DNA of 64,000 nucleotides from HXMU1420-2 sp040830545. Its GTDB lineage: Bacteria > Pseudomonadota > Alphaproteobacteria > Rhodobacterales > Rhodobacteraceae. A model generated the notes under the pieces. The model was not told where the DNA came from. It searched no databases and saw only the letters and a list, made by a program, of their open reading frames with translations. Shown here piece after piece: positions 8,693 to 16,771 of this stretch. The stretch spans positions 1-64,000 of the forward strand of contig JBFOMB010000086.1 of NCBI GenBank assembly GCA_040830545.1, read 5' to 3'. Within the stretch, counting starts at the first letter, position 1. Each line of letters starts with the position of its first letter. The position numbers were made by a program, and so were the translations under genes.

Positions 8693-9709
8693 ATGAACAA
8701 ATCCGTTTTTCTTGGCGCGCTGACCGTTGCCGGTCTGGCCGCTGGTGCGGCTGCTGCCGGCACGCTTGACGACGTCAAGGCGCGCGGCAAGCTGAACTGC
8801 GGCGTGTCCACCGGTCTGGTCGGTTTCGCTGCGCCGGACGCAAACGGCGAATGGACCGGCTTTGACGTCACCGTCTGCCGTGCTGTGGCTGCTGCCGTTC
8901 TGGGCGACGCATCCGCCGTTGAATTCGTTCCGACCACCGGCAAGACGCGCTTCACCGCGCTGGCATCCGGCGAAGTGGACCTGCTGGCACGTAACACCAC
9001 CTGGACCTTCTCGCGCGACGTCGACCTGAAGTTCGAATTCGTCGGCGTGAACTACTATGATGGTCAGGGCTTCATGGTTCCGAAAGAACTGGGCGTGTCT
9101 TCGGCCAAGGATCTGGACGGTGCAACCGTCTGCATCCAGACCGGCACCACGACCGAGCTGAACCTGGCGGACTTCTTCCGCTCCAACAACATCAGCTACG
9201 AGCCGGTTCCGATCGAAACCAACGCTGAAGCACAGCAGCAGTACCTGGCAGGTGCCTGCGACGTTTACACCACGGACGCGTCCGGTCTGGCCGCAACCCG
9301 TGCAACGTTCGAAGATCCCGGCGCACATGTCCTGCTGCCCGAAATCATCTCCAAAGAGCCTCTGGGCCCGCTTGTTCGCCATGGCGACAACGAATGGGGT
9401 GATATCGTTCGCTGGACCCTGAACGCGATGATCACTGCTGAAGAACTGGGCGTGACCTCGGCCAATATGGGCGAGCTGAAGTCCGGCACCAACAACCCGG
9501 AAATCAACCGTCTGCTGGGCACCGAAGGTACCCTGGGCGAGATGCTGGGCCTGGATGCAGAATGGGCGCAGCGCGTTCTGTCTGTTGGCGGCAACTACGG
9601 CGAAGTCTTTGAAAAGAACATCGGTGAATCCACTCCGATCGGTCTGGCCCGTGGCCTGAACGCTCAGTGGACCGATGGCGGCCTGCTCTACAGCCCGCCG
9701 TTCCGCTAA
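8693..9709 (+). CDS. bztA: Glutamate/glutamine/aspartate/asparagine ABC transporter, periplasmic binding protein
   Basis: A 338-residue solute-binding protein of the AapJ/BztA family that captures acidic amino acids and their amides. A signal peptide ends after AGAAAA (about residue 22), followed by the bac_3 fold beginning TLDDVKARGKLNCGVS. Family segments VEFVPTTGKTRFTALASGEVDLLARNTT (spanning about 80-108) are intact. The ATG at 8693 has a GAAGAGG ribosome site; an upstream in-frame codon at 8648 is not needed. First gene of bztABCD, separated from bztB by a hairpin that should make it the most abundant product. Confidence 0.95.
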   Translation: MNKSVFLGALTVAGLAAGAAAAGTLDDVKARGKLNCGVSTGLVGFAAPDANGEWTGFDVTVCRAVAAAVLGDASAVEFVPTTGKTRFTALASGEVDLLARNTTWTFSRDVDLKFEFVGVNYYDGQGFMVPKELGVSSAKDLDGATVCIQTGTTTELNLADFFRSNNISYEPVPIETNAEAQQQYLAGACDVYTTDASGLAATRATFEDPGAHVLLPEIISKEPLGPLVRHGDNEWGDIVRWTLNAMITAEELGVTSANMGELKSGTNNPEINRLLGTEGTLGEMLGLDAEWAQRVLSVGGNYGEVFEKNIGESTPIGLARGLNAQWTDGGLLYSPPFR

Positions 9710-9723
9710 GATCGACTACGGGA

Positions 9724-9750
9724 GGGCGCGGATCACTCCGCGCCCTTTTG
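9724..9750 (+). terminator. Intra-operon hairpin between bztA and bztB
   Basis: A 9-bp perfect stem (GGGCGCGGA / TCCGCGCCC) with a TCAC loop runs into TTTT. In binding-protein transport operons such a hairpin stabilises the first gene's message and lets only part of transcription reach the membrane genes. Confidence 0.85.
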
Positions 9751-9843
9751 CTTTAAGCGAAAAAGAACTAGGCCGACCCATCGGCGAGACGGGGGAAAAC
9801 CCCCGCCGCATTTGAAGGTCCGCCCAACAGGGAAGCGTCACTC

Positions 9844-11112
9844 ATGACGACGATTTCGGATCCGCCAAAGGCGCAGTTCCGGCTGTCGATGCTTATCTAC
9901 GACACCCGTTACCGGTCCATGACCATTCAGGTCGTAGCGCTCTTTGGTTTCATGTTGTTGGCTGCATGGCTGGTGAACAACACCATTCAGAACCTCAACG
10001 ATCTGGGCAAGCCGGTCGAGTTCGGGTTCCTGGTCGAACCTTCGAGCTATGATATCAACCAGCGCCTGCTGGAATACGATTCGCGCGACTCGCATCTGCG
10101 CGCATCCCTTCTTGGGCTGCTGAACACGCTGGTAGTTGCCTTCCTGGGCTGCATCACCGCAACCGTGATTGGTGTGCTGGTCGGCGTTCTGCGCCTTAGC
10201 AACAACTGGATCGTTGCGCGGATCATGACGGTTTATGTCGAGATGTTCCGCAACGTGCCCGTGCTGCTGTGGATCGTGCTGGCGATGGCCATCCTGATCG
10301 AAAGCCTTCCAGCACCACGCGCCTTCCGGGGCGAAAACCCCGAAGCGACGATGAACCTGTTTGACACGATGGCCGTGACGAACCGGGGCATCTACGTGCC
10401 CGAACCACTGTTTTCGCGGTCACTGGGTGACATTCATTTCCTGGGGGCATCGTCCCTGCGGTTTGATGTCAGCCTGGACCTGATGGCGATCCTGATCGTT
10501 CTGGGCGCGTCGATTTTCGCGATGCGGCGGGTTCGCGCCCGTGCGGATGCAGTTCAGGAAGCCACCGGGGATCGGCCAACGATCTGGTACATCCAACTGG
10601 GCATTCTAGCGGTTCCGATGATCGCGCTGCTGGTCGCGCTGGGCTTCCACTTGGGCTATCCCGAACTAAAAGGGTTCAACTTCAAAGGCGGCACGCATCT
10701 CAGGAACTCGCTGATCGCGTTGTGGCTGGCGCTGTCGCTATATACAGCAGCGTTTATTGCCGAGATCGTGCGCGCGGGTATCCTCGCCATTTCCAAAGGT
10801 CAGACCGAGGCAGCCGCCGCGCTGGGCTTGCGTCAGGGGCGCATCATGAGCCTTGTGATCCTGCCGCAGGCGCTGCGGGTGATCATTCCGCCGCTGATCT
10901 CGAACTACCTGAACCTGACGAAAAACTCTTCGCTCGCCATTGCGGTGGGGTACATGGACATCACCGGCACGCTTGGCGGGATCACCATGAACCAGACCGG
11001 CCGCGAGCTTGAGTGTATCCTGATGCTGATGCTGGTTTACCTGTCCATCTCGCTGTCCATTTCAGCTGTGATGAACTGGTACAACGACCGCGTCAAACTG
11101 GTGGAGCGGTAA
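9844..11112 (+). CDS. bztB: Amino-acid ABC transporter permease BztB/AapQ
   Basis: A 422-residue inner-membrane permease of the His/Glu/Gln/Arg/opine family. A long N-terminal insertion with extra helices, typical of AapQ/BztB, precedes the transport domain. The EAA loop that contacts the ATPase is visible near residue 320 (QTEAAAALGLRQG) followed by ILPQALRVIIPP. The ATG at 9844 follows the intercistronic hairpin. It pairs with BztC, whose start is 1 base beyond this stop. Confidence 0.94.
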   Translation: MTTISDPPKAQFRLSMLIYDTRYRSMTIQVVALFGFMLLAAWLVNNTIQNLNDLGKPVEFGFLVEPSSYDINQRLLEYDSRDSHLRASLLGLLNTLVVAFLGCITATVIGVLVGVLRLSNNWIVARIMTVYVEMFRNVPVLLWIVLAMAILIESLPAPRAFRGENPEATMNLFDTMAVTNRGIYVPEPLFSRSLGDIHFLGASSLRFDVSLDLMAILIVLGASIFAMRRVRARADAVQEATGDRPTIWYIQLGILAVPMIALLVALGFHLGYPELKGFNFKGGTHLRNSLIALWLALSLYTAAFIAEIVRAGILAISKGQTEAAAALGLRQGRIMSLVILPQALRVIIPPLISNYLNLTKNSSLAIAVGYMDITGTLGGITMNQTGRELECILMLMLVYLSISLSISAVMNWYNDRVKLVER

Positions 11113-11113
11113 T

Positions 11114-12466
11114 ATGTCTGACGTCTCCTTTGTCCGTACAGAAATGCTGCCCGAGCAGGCGCCCCCGGCGTCCTCGGTCGGCATCATCGGGTGGCTGCGC
11201 GCCAACCTGTTTTCAAATATCACGAACTCGGTTCTGACGCTGCTGTCGCTGTTCTTTGTCTGGTATATCCTGTCGGGCCTGATCCCCTGGACGTTCCAGT
11301 CGGTCTGGACCGCGAACAGCCTGACGGAATGCCGCGAGATCATGCAGGAACGCTGGGGCTCGACCCATGGCCACGCCTGCTGGGCGGTGATCAATGAACG
11401 CTGGTTGCAGTTGCTATACGGCTTCTACCCGCCGTACCCGGCGACGCCGGATGTGATCGTGGGGGAAAGCACGGGCTTCCTGCCTGCGTATTTCCGTCCG
11501 AACCTTGCTATGGTGCTGTTGCTGGTGGCTATCGCGCCGGTGCTGTTCGCGGAATATGTACCGCGCAAGTTGCTGATCGTGACAGCGTCCTATCCGTTCC
11601 TGATGCCTTGGCTGATGTGGGGCGGGTCGATCTGGGGGCCGATCATGGTCGCCGCAGGTTTGGGCATCGGGTACTTGGCGTACCGGTTCCTGACTCCGAT
11701 TGTGGGAGGCATCGGTGGCGTTGTGGCGGCGATCCTGTTGCCGGTTATCTGGTGGCTGTTCCTGTCCGGTGCGGTTGCAGGTGCCATCGACAGCGTCATT
11801 CCCATCGGCATCGCCGAGGTGGAAAGCCGCAAATTCGGTGGTTTCATGCTGTCCGTTCTGATTGGTGTTGTGGCCATTGGTGTATCCCTGCCCATCGGTA
11901 TCGTCCTGGCGCTGGGCCGTCAGTCCGACCTGCTGATCGTCAAGGGGCTTTGTGTCGGCTTTATCGAGTTTATTCGCGGTGTGCCGTTGATCACACTGCT
12001 GTTCGTGGCCTCGACCTTGCTGAACATCTTCATGCCGCCGGGCACGAACTTTGACATCATCCTGCGGGTGATGATCATGGTGACCCTGTTCTCGGCCGCT
12101 TACATGGCCGAAGTGATCCGTGGGGGCCTCGCCGCCCTGCCCAAGGGTCAGTATGAAGGGGCTGACAGTCTGGGCCTGGATTACTGGCAGTCGCAGCGGC
12201 TGATCATCATGCCCCAGGCGTTGAAGATCTCAATCCCGGGTATCGTCAGCAACTTCATCGGGGTGTTCAAGGACACCACGCTGGTGTCGATCATCGGGCT
12301 CCTCGATCCCATCGGGCTGAGCCAGGGTATCAGGTCCAACGCGGCCTGGAACGGCATCTACTGGGAACTTTTTGCCTTTATCGCGCTGATCTTCTTCATC
12401 GTGTGCTTCGGCATGTCCCGGTATTCAATGTATCTCGAGCGCAAGCTCAAGACAGACCATCATTAA
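11114..12466 (+). CDS. bztC: Amino-acid ABC transporter permease BztC/AapM
   Basis: A 450-residue partner permease. The N-terminal part carries extra helices and a Cys-containing periplasmic loop (TECREIMQERWG). The transport domain has the EAA-type loop KGQYEGADSLGLDYWQ and then IIMPQALKISIPGIVSN. A GGTAAT spacer links it to bztB with a gap of one base, so expression should be coupled; bztD follows after 13 bases. Confidence 0.94.
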   Translation: MSDVSFVRTEMLPEQAPPASSVGIIGWLRANLFSNITNSVLTLLSLFFVWYILSGLIPWTFQSVWTANSLTECREIMQERWGSTHGHACWAVINERWLQLLYGFYPPYPATPDVIVGESTGFLPAYFRPNLAMVLLLVAIAPVLFAEYVPRKLLIVTASYPFLMPWLMWGGSIWGPIMVAAGLGIGYLAYRFLTPIVGGIGGVVAAILLPVIWWLFLSGAVAGAIDSVIPIGIAEVESRKFGGFMLSVLIGVVAIGVSLPIGIVLALGRQSDLLIVKGLCVGFIEFIRGVPLITLLFVASTLLNIFMPPGTNFDIILRVMIMVTLFSAAYMAEVIRGGLAALPKGQYEGADSLGLDYWQSQRLIIMPQALKISIPGIVSNFIGVFKDTTLVSIIGLLDPIGLSQGIRSNAAWNGIYWELFAFIALIFFIVCFGMSRYSMYLERKLKTDHH

Positions 12467-12479
12467 GGAGGGCACAGAT

Positions 12480-13271
12480 ATGTCCGAACTCGCAGTCGAA
12501 CGCGACATTGACCGCTCCAAAATGCAGGTGAGCGACGAGATCGCCATCGAAATCAACGCCATGAACAAGTGGTACGGCACGTTCCATGTTCTTCGCGACA
12601 TCAACCTGACCGTCTATCAGGGGGAGCGGATTGTCATCGCGGGGCCCTCGGGGTCCGGCAAGTCGACACTGATCCGCTGCCTGAACGCGCTGGAGGAACA
12701 CCAGCAGGGCACGATCATGGTGGATGGGACGGAGCTGTCCAATGACCTGAAGAACATCGCCAAGATCCGGTCCGAAGTTGGCATGGTGTTCCAGCACTTC
12801 AACCTGTTCCCGCATCTGACGATTCTGGAGAACTGCACGCTGGCCCCGATCTGGGTGCGCAAGACGCCCCGGAAAGAGGCGGAAGAACGCGCGATGCATT
12901 TCCTGGAAAAGGTGAAGATCCCCGAGCAGGCTGACAAGTATCCCGGTCAGCTGTCCGGAGGTCAGCAGCAGCGTGTGGCGATCGCGCGCTCGCTCTGCAT
13001 GATGCCGCGCATCATGCTGTTTGACGAACCGACATCGGCGCTGGACCCGGAGATGATCAAAGAGGTGCTCGATACCATGATCGAACTGGCCGAGGAAGGC
13101 ATGACGATGCTTTGCGTGACGCACGAGATGGGTTTTGCCCGTCAGGTGGCGAACCGCGTGATCTTCATGGACCAGGGCCAGATCGTGGAACAGAACGAAC
13201 CGGAAGAGTTCTTCAACAACCCGCAAAGCCCGCGGACGCAGCTGTTCCTGAGCCAGATTCTGGGTCACTGA
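12480..13271 (+). CDS. bztD: Amino-acid ABC transporter ATP-binding protein BztD/AapP
   Basis: A 263-residue ATPase powering BztBC. Walker A GPSGSGKS lies at 55-62, the signature LSGGQQQR is near 158, Walker B IMLFDEPTSALD near 180 and the switch His is in CVTHEMGFA. The start has an AAGGAGGG ribosome site. The N-terminal extension before the ABC core (about 24 residues) is usual for this subfamily. Last gene of the operon, closed by the palindrome just downstream. Confidence 0.95.
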   Translation: MSELAVERDIDRSKMQVSDEIAIEINAMNKWYGTFHVLRDINLTVYQGERIVIAGPSGSGKSTLIRCLNALEEHQQGTIMVDGTELSNDLKNIAKIRSEVGMVFQHFNLFPHLTILENCTLAPIWVRKTPRKEAEERAMHFLEKVKIPEQADKYPGQLSGGQQQRVAIARSLCMMPRIMLFDEPTSALDPEMIKEVLDTMIELAEEGMTMLCVTHEMGFARQVANRVIFMDQGQIVEQNEPEEFFNNPQSPRTQLFLSQILGH

Positions 13272-13275
13272 TTTT

Positions 13276-13348
13276 CGGGCCGCTCTTCGCGCCCTTGCGG
13301 GAGCTCATCGCTAGCGATGACGACCCGAAGGGACGGAAGAGCGGCCCG
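13276..13348. repeat. Long imperfect palindrome at the end of bztD, probable bidirectional terminator
   Basis: The outer arms CGGGCCGCTCTT and AAGAGCGGCCCG are exact reverse complements. The centre, TCATCGCTAGCGATGA at 13305-13320, is a perfect 16-base palindrome, and the parts between are nearly complementary, so the whole 73 bases can fold as one long hairpin. It sits between convergent genes (bztD and the minus-strand dehydrogenase), with TTTT following on the plus strand. The right half recurs at 5618-5650, so it is also a dispersed repeat. Confidence 0.8.
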
Positions 13349-13354
13349 TTTTCG

Positions 13355-14389
13355 TCAAGAAAAGTCGATTTGTGCCTTCATGGCCTGCCGTCGGTCTCCG
13401 GCCAGATCAAAGCCCGACTGAGCGTCATCCAACGGCACTGTGTGTGAGATCAGTGGTGCCACATCAACCTGACCACTTTGCATCAGGTGCACTGCCGTCG
13501 CAAACTCCTCGTGAAACCGGAACGACCCGCGCAGGTCCAGTTCCTTGGCCGTCAGCGCCTGCATCGGCAGGGTCATGTCACCGCCTAGCCCCAGTTGCAG
13601 GATTACGCCACGCGGGCGCATCGCGGTGATGGCGGACGCCAGGGCTACCGCGCTGCCCGAGCATTCATAGAGCACGTCGAAATAGCCCTTGCCCGCTTGA
13701 TAGGCGTCTAGCGCAGCAGCATCACGCGTGACATTCATCACCCGATCCGCGCCGACGGTGCTGGCAAACTGCAGCGCCGTGTCCTCCAGATCCGTTACGA
13801 CAATTTCTGCCGCACCTGCCACCCGCGCGGCAATCACGGAAAGTGTGCCAATGGGGCCGCTGCCTGTGACCAGCACCCGCTTGCCCAACAAATCCCCAGC
13901 GCGTCTTGTGGCATGCAGGGTCACGGCGAAGGGTTCCGCCATCGCCGCCTCACCAGCCGTCAGCCCATTGGCCTGCACGCATTGGCTGGCATCTGCGATC
14001 AGAACCTCGCGAAATGCGCCCTGGATATGGGGGAATGGCATGGCCGAGCCATAGAACTGCATGTTTTCGCAATGGTTTGGCAGGCCCGCATGGCAATATC
14101 CGCATCGACCGCAAGGTCGCGAGGGCGACACGGCAACCAGATCGCCAATCGACAGGCCGATAACGCCGCTGCCCAATGCCTCCACTTGACCTGACACCTC
14201 GTGACCCAGGATCATCGGTTCTTTCAGCCGGATCGTGTCGCCAATCCCACCATGGTGGTAGTAATGCAGGTCCGATCCGCAGATACCACCCATGGCCAGC
14301 CGGATACGTACCTGACCCGGACCGGGGCCCGACACGTCACGCTCTTCGATCCGCAGGTCTTTGGCACCGTGGATGACAATTGCTCTCAT
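13355..14389 (-). CDS. idnD: Zn-dependent dehydrogenase, L-idonate 5-dehydrogenase-like
   Basis: A 344-residue medium-chain dehydrogenase. Catalytic-zinc residues appear in GGICGSDLHYYHHGG and GHEVSG; the structural-zinc Cys cluster is CGRCGYCHAGLPNHC; the NAD-binding glycine motif is GSGPIG near 178. The sequence pattern (MRAIVIHGAKDLRIEER) resembles L-idonate 5-dehydrogenases, which oxidise idonate to 5-ketogluconate. That fits the adjacent gluconate 5-dehydrogenase-like SDR. Start chosen at ATG 14389, 8 bases after the upstream stop, rather than GTG 14401. Exact polyol or aldonate substrate is inferred. Confidence 0.75.
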   Translation of the reverse strand: MRAIVIHGAKDLRIEERDVSGPGPGQVRIRLAMGGICGSDLHYYHHGGIGDTIRLKEPMILGHEVSGQVEALGSGVIGLSIGDLVAVSPSRPCGRCGYCHAGLPNHCENMQFYGSAMPFPHIQGAFREVLIADASQCVQANGLTAGEAAMAEPFAVTLHATRRAGDLLGKRVLVTGSGPIGTLSVIAARVAGAAEIVVTDLEDTALQFASTVGADRVMNVTRDAAALDAYQAGKGYFDVLYECSGSAVALASAITAMRPRGVILQLGLGGDMTLPMQALTAKELDLRGSFRFHEEFATAVHLMQSGQVDVAPLISHTVPLDDAQSGFDLAGDRRQAMKAQIDFS

Positions 14390-14397
14390 GGTCCTGC

Positions 14398-15156
14398 TCA
14401 CAAGCTGGCCGTAATGCCGCCGTCCACAAACAGCGTGTGGCCGTTGACGAAACTGGATGCGGCGGAGCTGAGGAACACACAGGCCCCGACCAACTCATCG
14501 ACTTTGCCCCAGCGGCCGGCTGGGGTGCGATTTTCCAGCCATGCGCTGAAGTCCGGGTCGCTGACCAATGCGGCGTTGAGCGGTGTGTCAAAGTAGCCTG
14601 GTGCGATGGCGTTGCATTGCAGCCCGTATTTCGCCCAGTCCGTCGCCATGCCCTTGGTCAGGTTGGCTACTGCGCCCTTCGTGGCGGTGTAGGGTGCGAT
14701 GCCCGGGCGAGCGAGCGCAGTTTGCACGCTGGCGATGTTGATGATCTTACCCGCGCCTCGGTCGATCATGTGTCGTGCGCAGGCCTGACCGACGTTGAAC
14801 ACGGTCGCCACGTTGGTTTGCAGCAACTGGCTGAATGCATCCGCTGGGAAATCCTCCAACGGGGTGCGGAACTGCATCCCGGCATTGTTGACGAGGATGT
14901 CGATGGTGCCGCTTGCTTCGAACCCATCAACAGCGGTGCGCGCTGCGGCATGATCCGTGGCGTCAAACGCCAGAGCGGAGACATTGTGCCCTTCACCCGT
15001 CAAGGTGTCCGCTGCAGCTGTCAGTTTTGCACCGTCCCGTCCGTTCAGCACAACCGCCGCGCCCGCCTCGGCCAGGCCGCGCGCCAGTGCGAAACCGATC
15101 CCTTGCGAGGAACCAGTTATGAGTGCTGTTTTGCCAGTGAGGTCAAACAAGCTCAT
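14398..15156 (-). CDS. SDR oxidoreductase, gluconate 5-dehydrogenase-like
   Basis: A 252-residue short-chain dehydrogenase. The cofactor motif TGSSQGIG lies near 15-22, NNAG near 90, the catalytic Ser in INIASVQ and the Tyr-Lys pair in YTATKGA. It ends in FVNGHTLFVDGG, the common SDR C terminus. Sequence style and its neighbour (idonate dehydrogenase-like) point to interconversion of 5-ketogluconate and gluconate. It is the third gene of a minus-strand operon read GntR, SDR, SDR, dehydrogenase. Confidence 0.78.
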   Translation of the reverse strand: MSLFDLTGKTALITGSSQGIGFALARGLAEAGAAVVLNGRDGAKLTAAADTLTGEGHNVSALAFDATDHAAARTAVDGFEASGTIDILVNNAGMQFRTPLEDFPADAFSQLLQTNVATVFNVGQACARHMIDRGAGKIINIASVQTALARPGIAPYTATKGAVANLTKGMATDWAKYGLQCNAIAPGYFDTPLNAALVSDPDFSAWLENRTPAGRWGKVDELVGACVFLSSAASSFVNGHTLFVDGGITASL

Positions 15157-15159
15157 GTC

Positions 15160-15897
15160 TTACCCGCGTCCGATAAACGGCATGGTCGTTGCCATGATCG
15201 TCATGAACTGCACGTTGGCCTCCAGCGGCAGATCGGACATGTGCAGCAGGGCCTTGGCCACGTTTTCAACATCCATCACCGGCTCAGGCTTCACACTGCC
15301 ATCGGCTTGCGGAACGCCGCCCGACATGCGGGACGTCATCTCGGACGCGGTGTTCCCGATGTCGATCTGTCCACAGGCGATGTTGTAGGGCCGCCCGTCC
15401 AGCGAGATCGAGCGTGTCATGCCGGTGATTGCGTGTTTCGAACTGGTATAGGGCGCGGACCCCGGACGCGGCACAGAGGCCGAGATTGAGCCATTGTTGA
15501 TGATCCGCCCGCCCTGCGGGTCCTGATCGCGCATCACGTTGAACGCGGCGCGGGCACACAGGAAGGCACCGTAGACGTTTACGTTGATGACCTTCATGAA
15601 GTCCTCAGGCGGGATGTCCCCGATGGGTACGTTGGGCACGTTGTTGCCGGCGTTGTTGAACAGCACGTCCAAGCGACCACAGGCCTCGACCACCTTGGCA
15701 AACAGCGCGTCGACCTGATCCGCATCCGTCACGTCGCAGGAAAACCCCCGGCCCGCGCCCATCATGGCCACGGTTTCGTCCAACGCGTCCTGCCGCCGAC
15801 CCGTGACGGTCACGTCATAGCCGTTCTGCGCCAGTTTCACCGCGCATGCGCGGCCAATGCCGGACCCACCCCCGGTTACCAATGCCACCTTGCTCAT
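15160..15897 (-). CDS. SDR family oxidoreductase
   Basis: A 245-residue short-chain dehydrogenase. It has TGGGSGIG near 8-15, NNAGNN near 86, catalytic Ser in NNGSISA and Y-x-x-x-K in YTSSKHA. Its start follows the GntR-family stop without a gap, and the next SDR starts 3 bases after its stop, so all are co-transcribed. The C terminus lacks the usual VDGG ending and instead has LEANVQFMTIMATTMPFIGRG, a feature of a separate SDR subgroup. Substrate unknown; a sugar acid or polyol is likely from context. Confidence 0.8.
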   Translation of the reverse strand: MSKVALVTGGGSGIGRACAVKLAQNGYDVTVTGRRQDALDETVAMMGAGRGFSCDVTDADQVDALFAKVVEACGRLDVLFNNAGNNVPNVPIGDIPPEDFMKVINVNVYGAFLCARAAFNVMRDQDPQGGRIINNGSISASVPRPGSAPYTSSKHAITGMTRSISLDGRPYNIACGQIDIGNTASEMTSRMSGGVPQADGSVKPEPVMDVENVAKALLHMSDLPLEANVQFMTIMATTMPFIGRG

Positions 15898-16590
15898 CTA
15901 TCTCTCTCCTTCTTCTGCCGCCTGTGAGGGGCGACACTCCTCATGATCGAATTGCGCCAAATGGGCGTGGATTGCAGACAAACAGCCGGGGATGTCCCGG
16001 TTGATCGCTGTGGTGTAAACCGCGTAATGCTGCCCGCGTGTGAGAGGGGAAAACCCGAATTGCGGTACATGGGACACGGCATACATACGGAAAGTGTCAA
16101 ACGCGTGCCGGTAGGCCTTCATCAACATGTCTGACCCGCAGGCAGACATCAGCGTGCTGTGAAACTGCCAATCCTGCCGGGACCAGCGTTTGACAAAAGG
16201 CGCGACGTCTGATGCCACCTCCATCTGTTGTTCGATGTATTCCAGGTTATGGTGCGCGGCGTTCAGGGCCATTTCCCAATCGAAATCCCCCTGTTCCAGC
16301 GCCAGCCGCGCGCCTTCACATTCCAGCAACACGCGCAGATGTGCGGCCTGTCGGAAGGTGTCAGCCGAATGCGTAACGGTGCGAAATCCCAGGTGTTTCT
16401 CTGCCTCGACCAACCCTTCCCCGGCCAGCCGCAACAGCGCTTCGCGCAGGGCCGCGCCGGAGCAGCCGAATTGGGTTTTCAGGTGTTGTGGTTTCAGTTT
16501 CTCACCGGATTTCCAGCGGCCCCAGATTAGCCCGTCGCGCAATATTGCGTACGGGTCCGAGGCACTGATTTGGTCGCCGGGCTGGTCCAT
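15898..16590 (-). CDS. GntR-family transcriptional regulator (FadR/FCD type)
   Basis: A 230-residue regulator. The winged-helix N terminus is seen in LKTQFGCSGAALREALLRLAGEGLVE (about 36-61), with the GntR-typical ALREAL recognition helix. A C-terminal all-helical FCD ligand domain follows (RVLLECEGARLALEQ to FDHEECR) containing metal-binding histidines. It is first in the operon with two SDRs and the idonate dehydrogenase-like gene, so it most likely controls its own cluster in response to a sugar-acid ligand. Confidence 0.85.
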   Translation of the reverse strand: MDQPGDQISASDPYAILRDGLIWGRWKSGEKLKPQHLKTQFGCSGAALREALLRLAGEGLVEAEKHLGFRTVTHSADTFRQAAHLRVLLECEGARLALEQGDFDWEMALNAAHHNLEYIEQQMEVASDVAPFVKRWSRQDWQFHSTLMSACGSDMLMKAYRHAFDTFRMYAVSHVPQFGFSPLTRGQHYAVYTTAINRDIPGCLSAIHAHLAQFDHEECRPSQAAEEGER

Positions 16591-16726
16591 GACACGGGCC
16601 TATGCGGCGGGGTCGCCGGGGTCAATGGCTTTCGGAAGAGTTGCCAAGTTTCGAAACTTTTCCTCAAGAACTCGTCCGCGACCACCCTATCAGGATTGCA
16701 CGCTACACCCTGACCCAAACGCACCC

Positions 16727-16753
16727 GCAGCCCCGGACCTGATCCGGGGCCTC
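16727..16753 (+). repeat. 27-bp dispersed palindromic repeat, copy 1
   Basis: The core is CCCCGGA-CCTGA-TCCGGGG, flanked by GCAG on the left and CCTC on the right. Identical over all 27 bases to the copy at 58092. It lies in the 181-base gap between the divergent-looking ends of the GntR gene start and the sulfatase gene end. Confidence 0.85.
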
Positions 16754-16771
16754 CAACCTTGCGCCGGTCTC

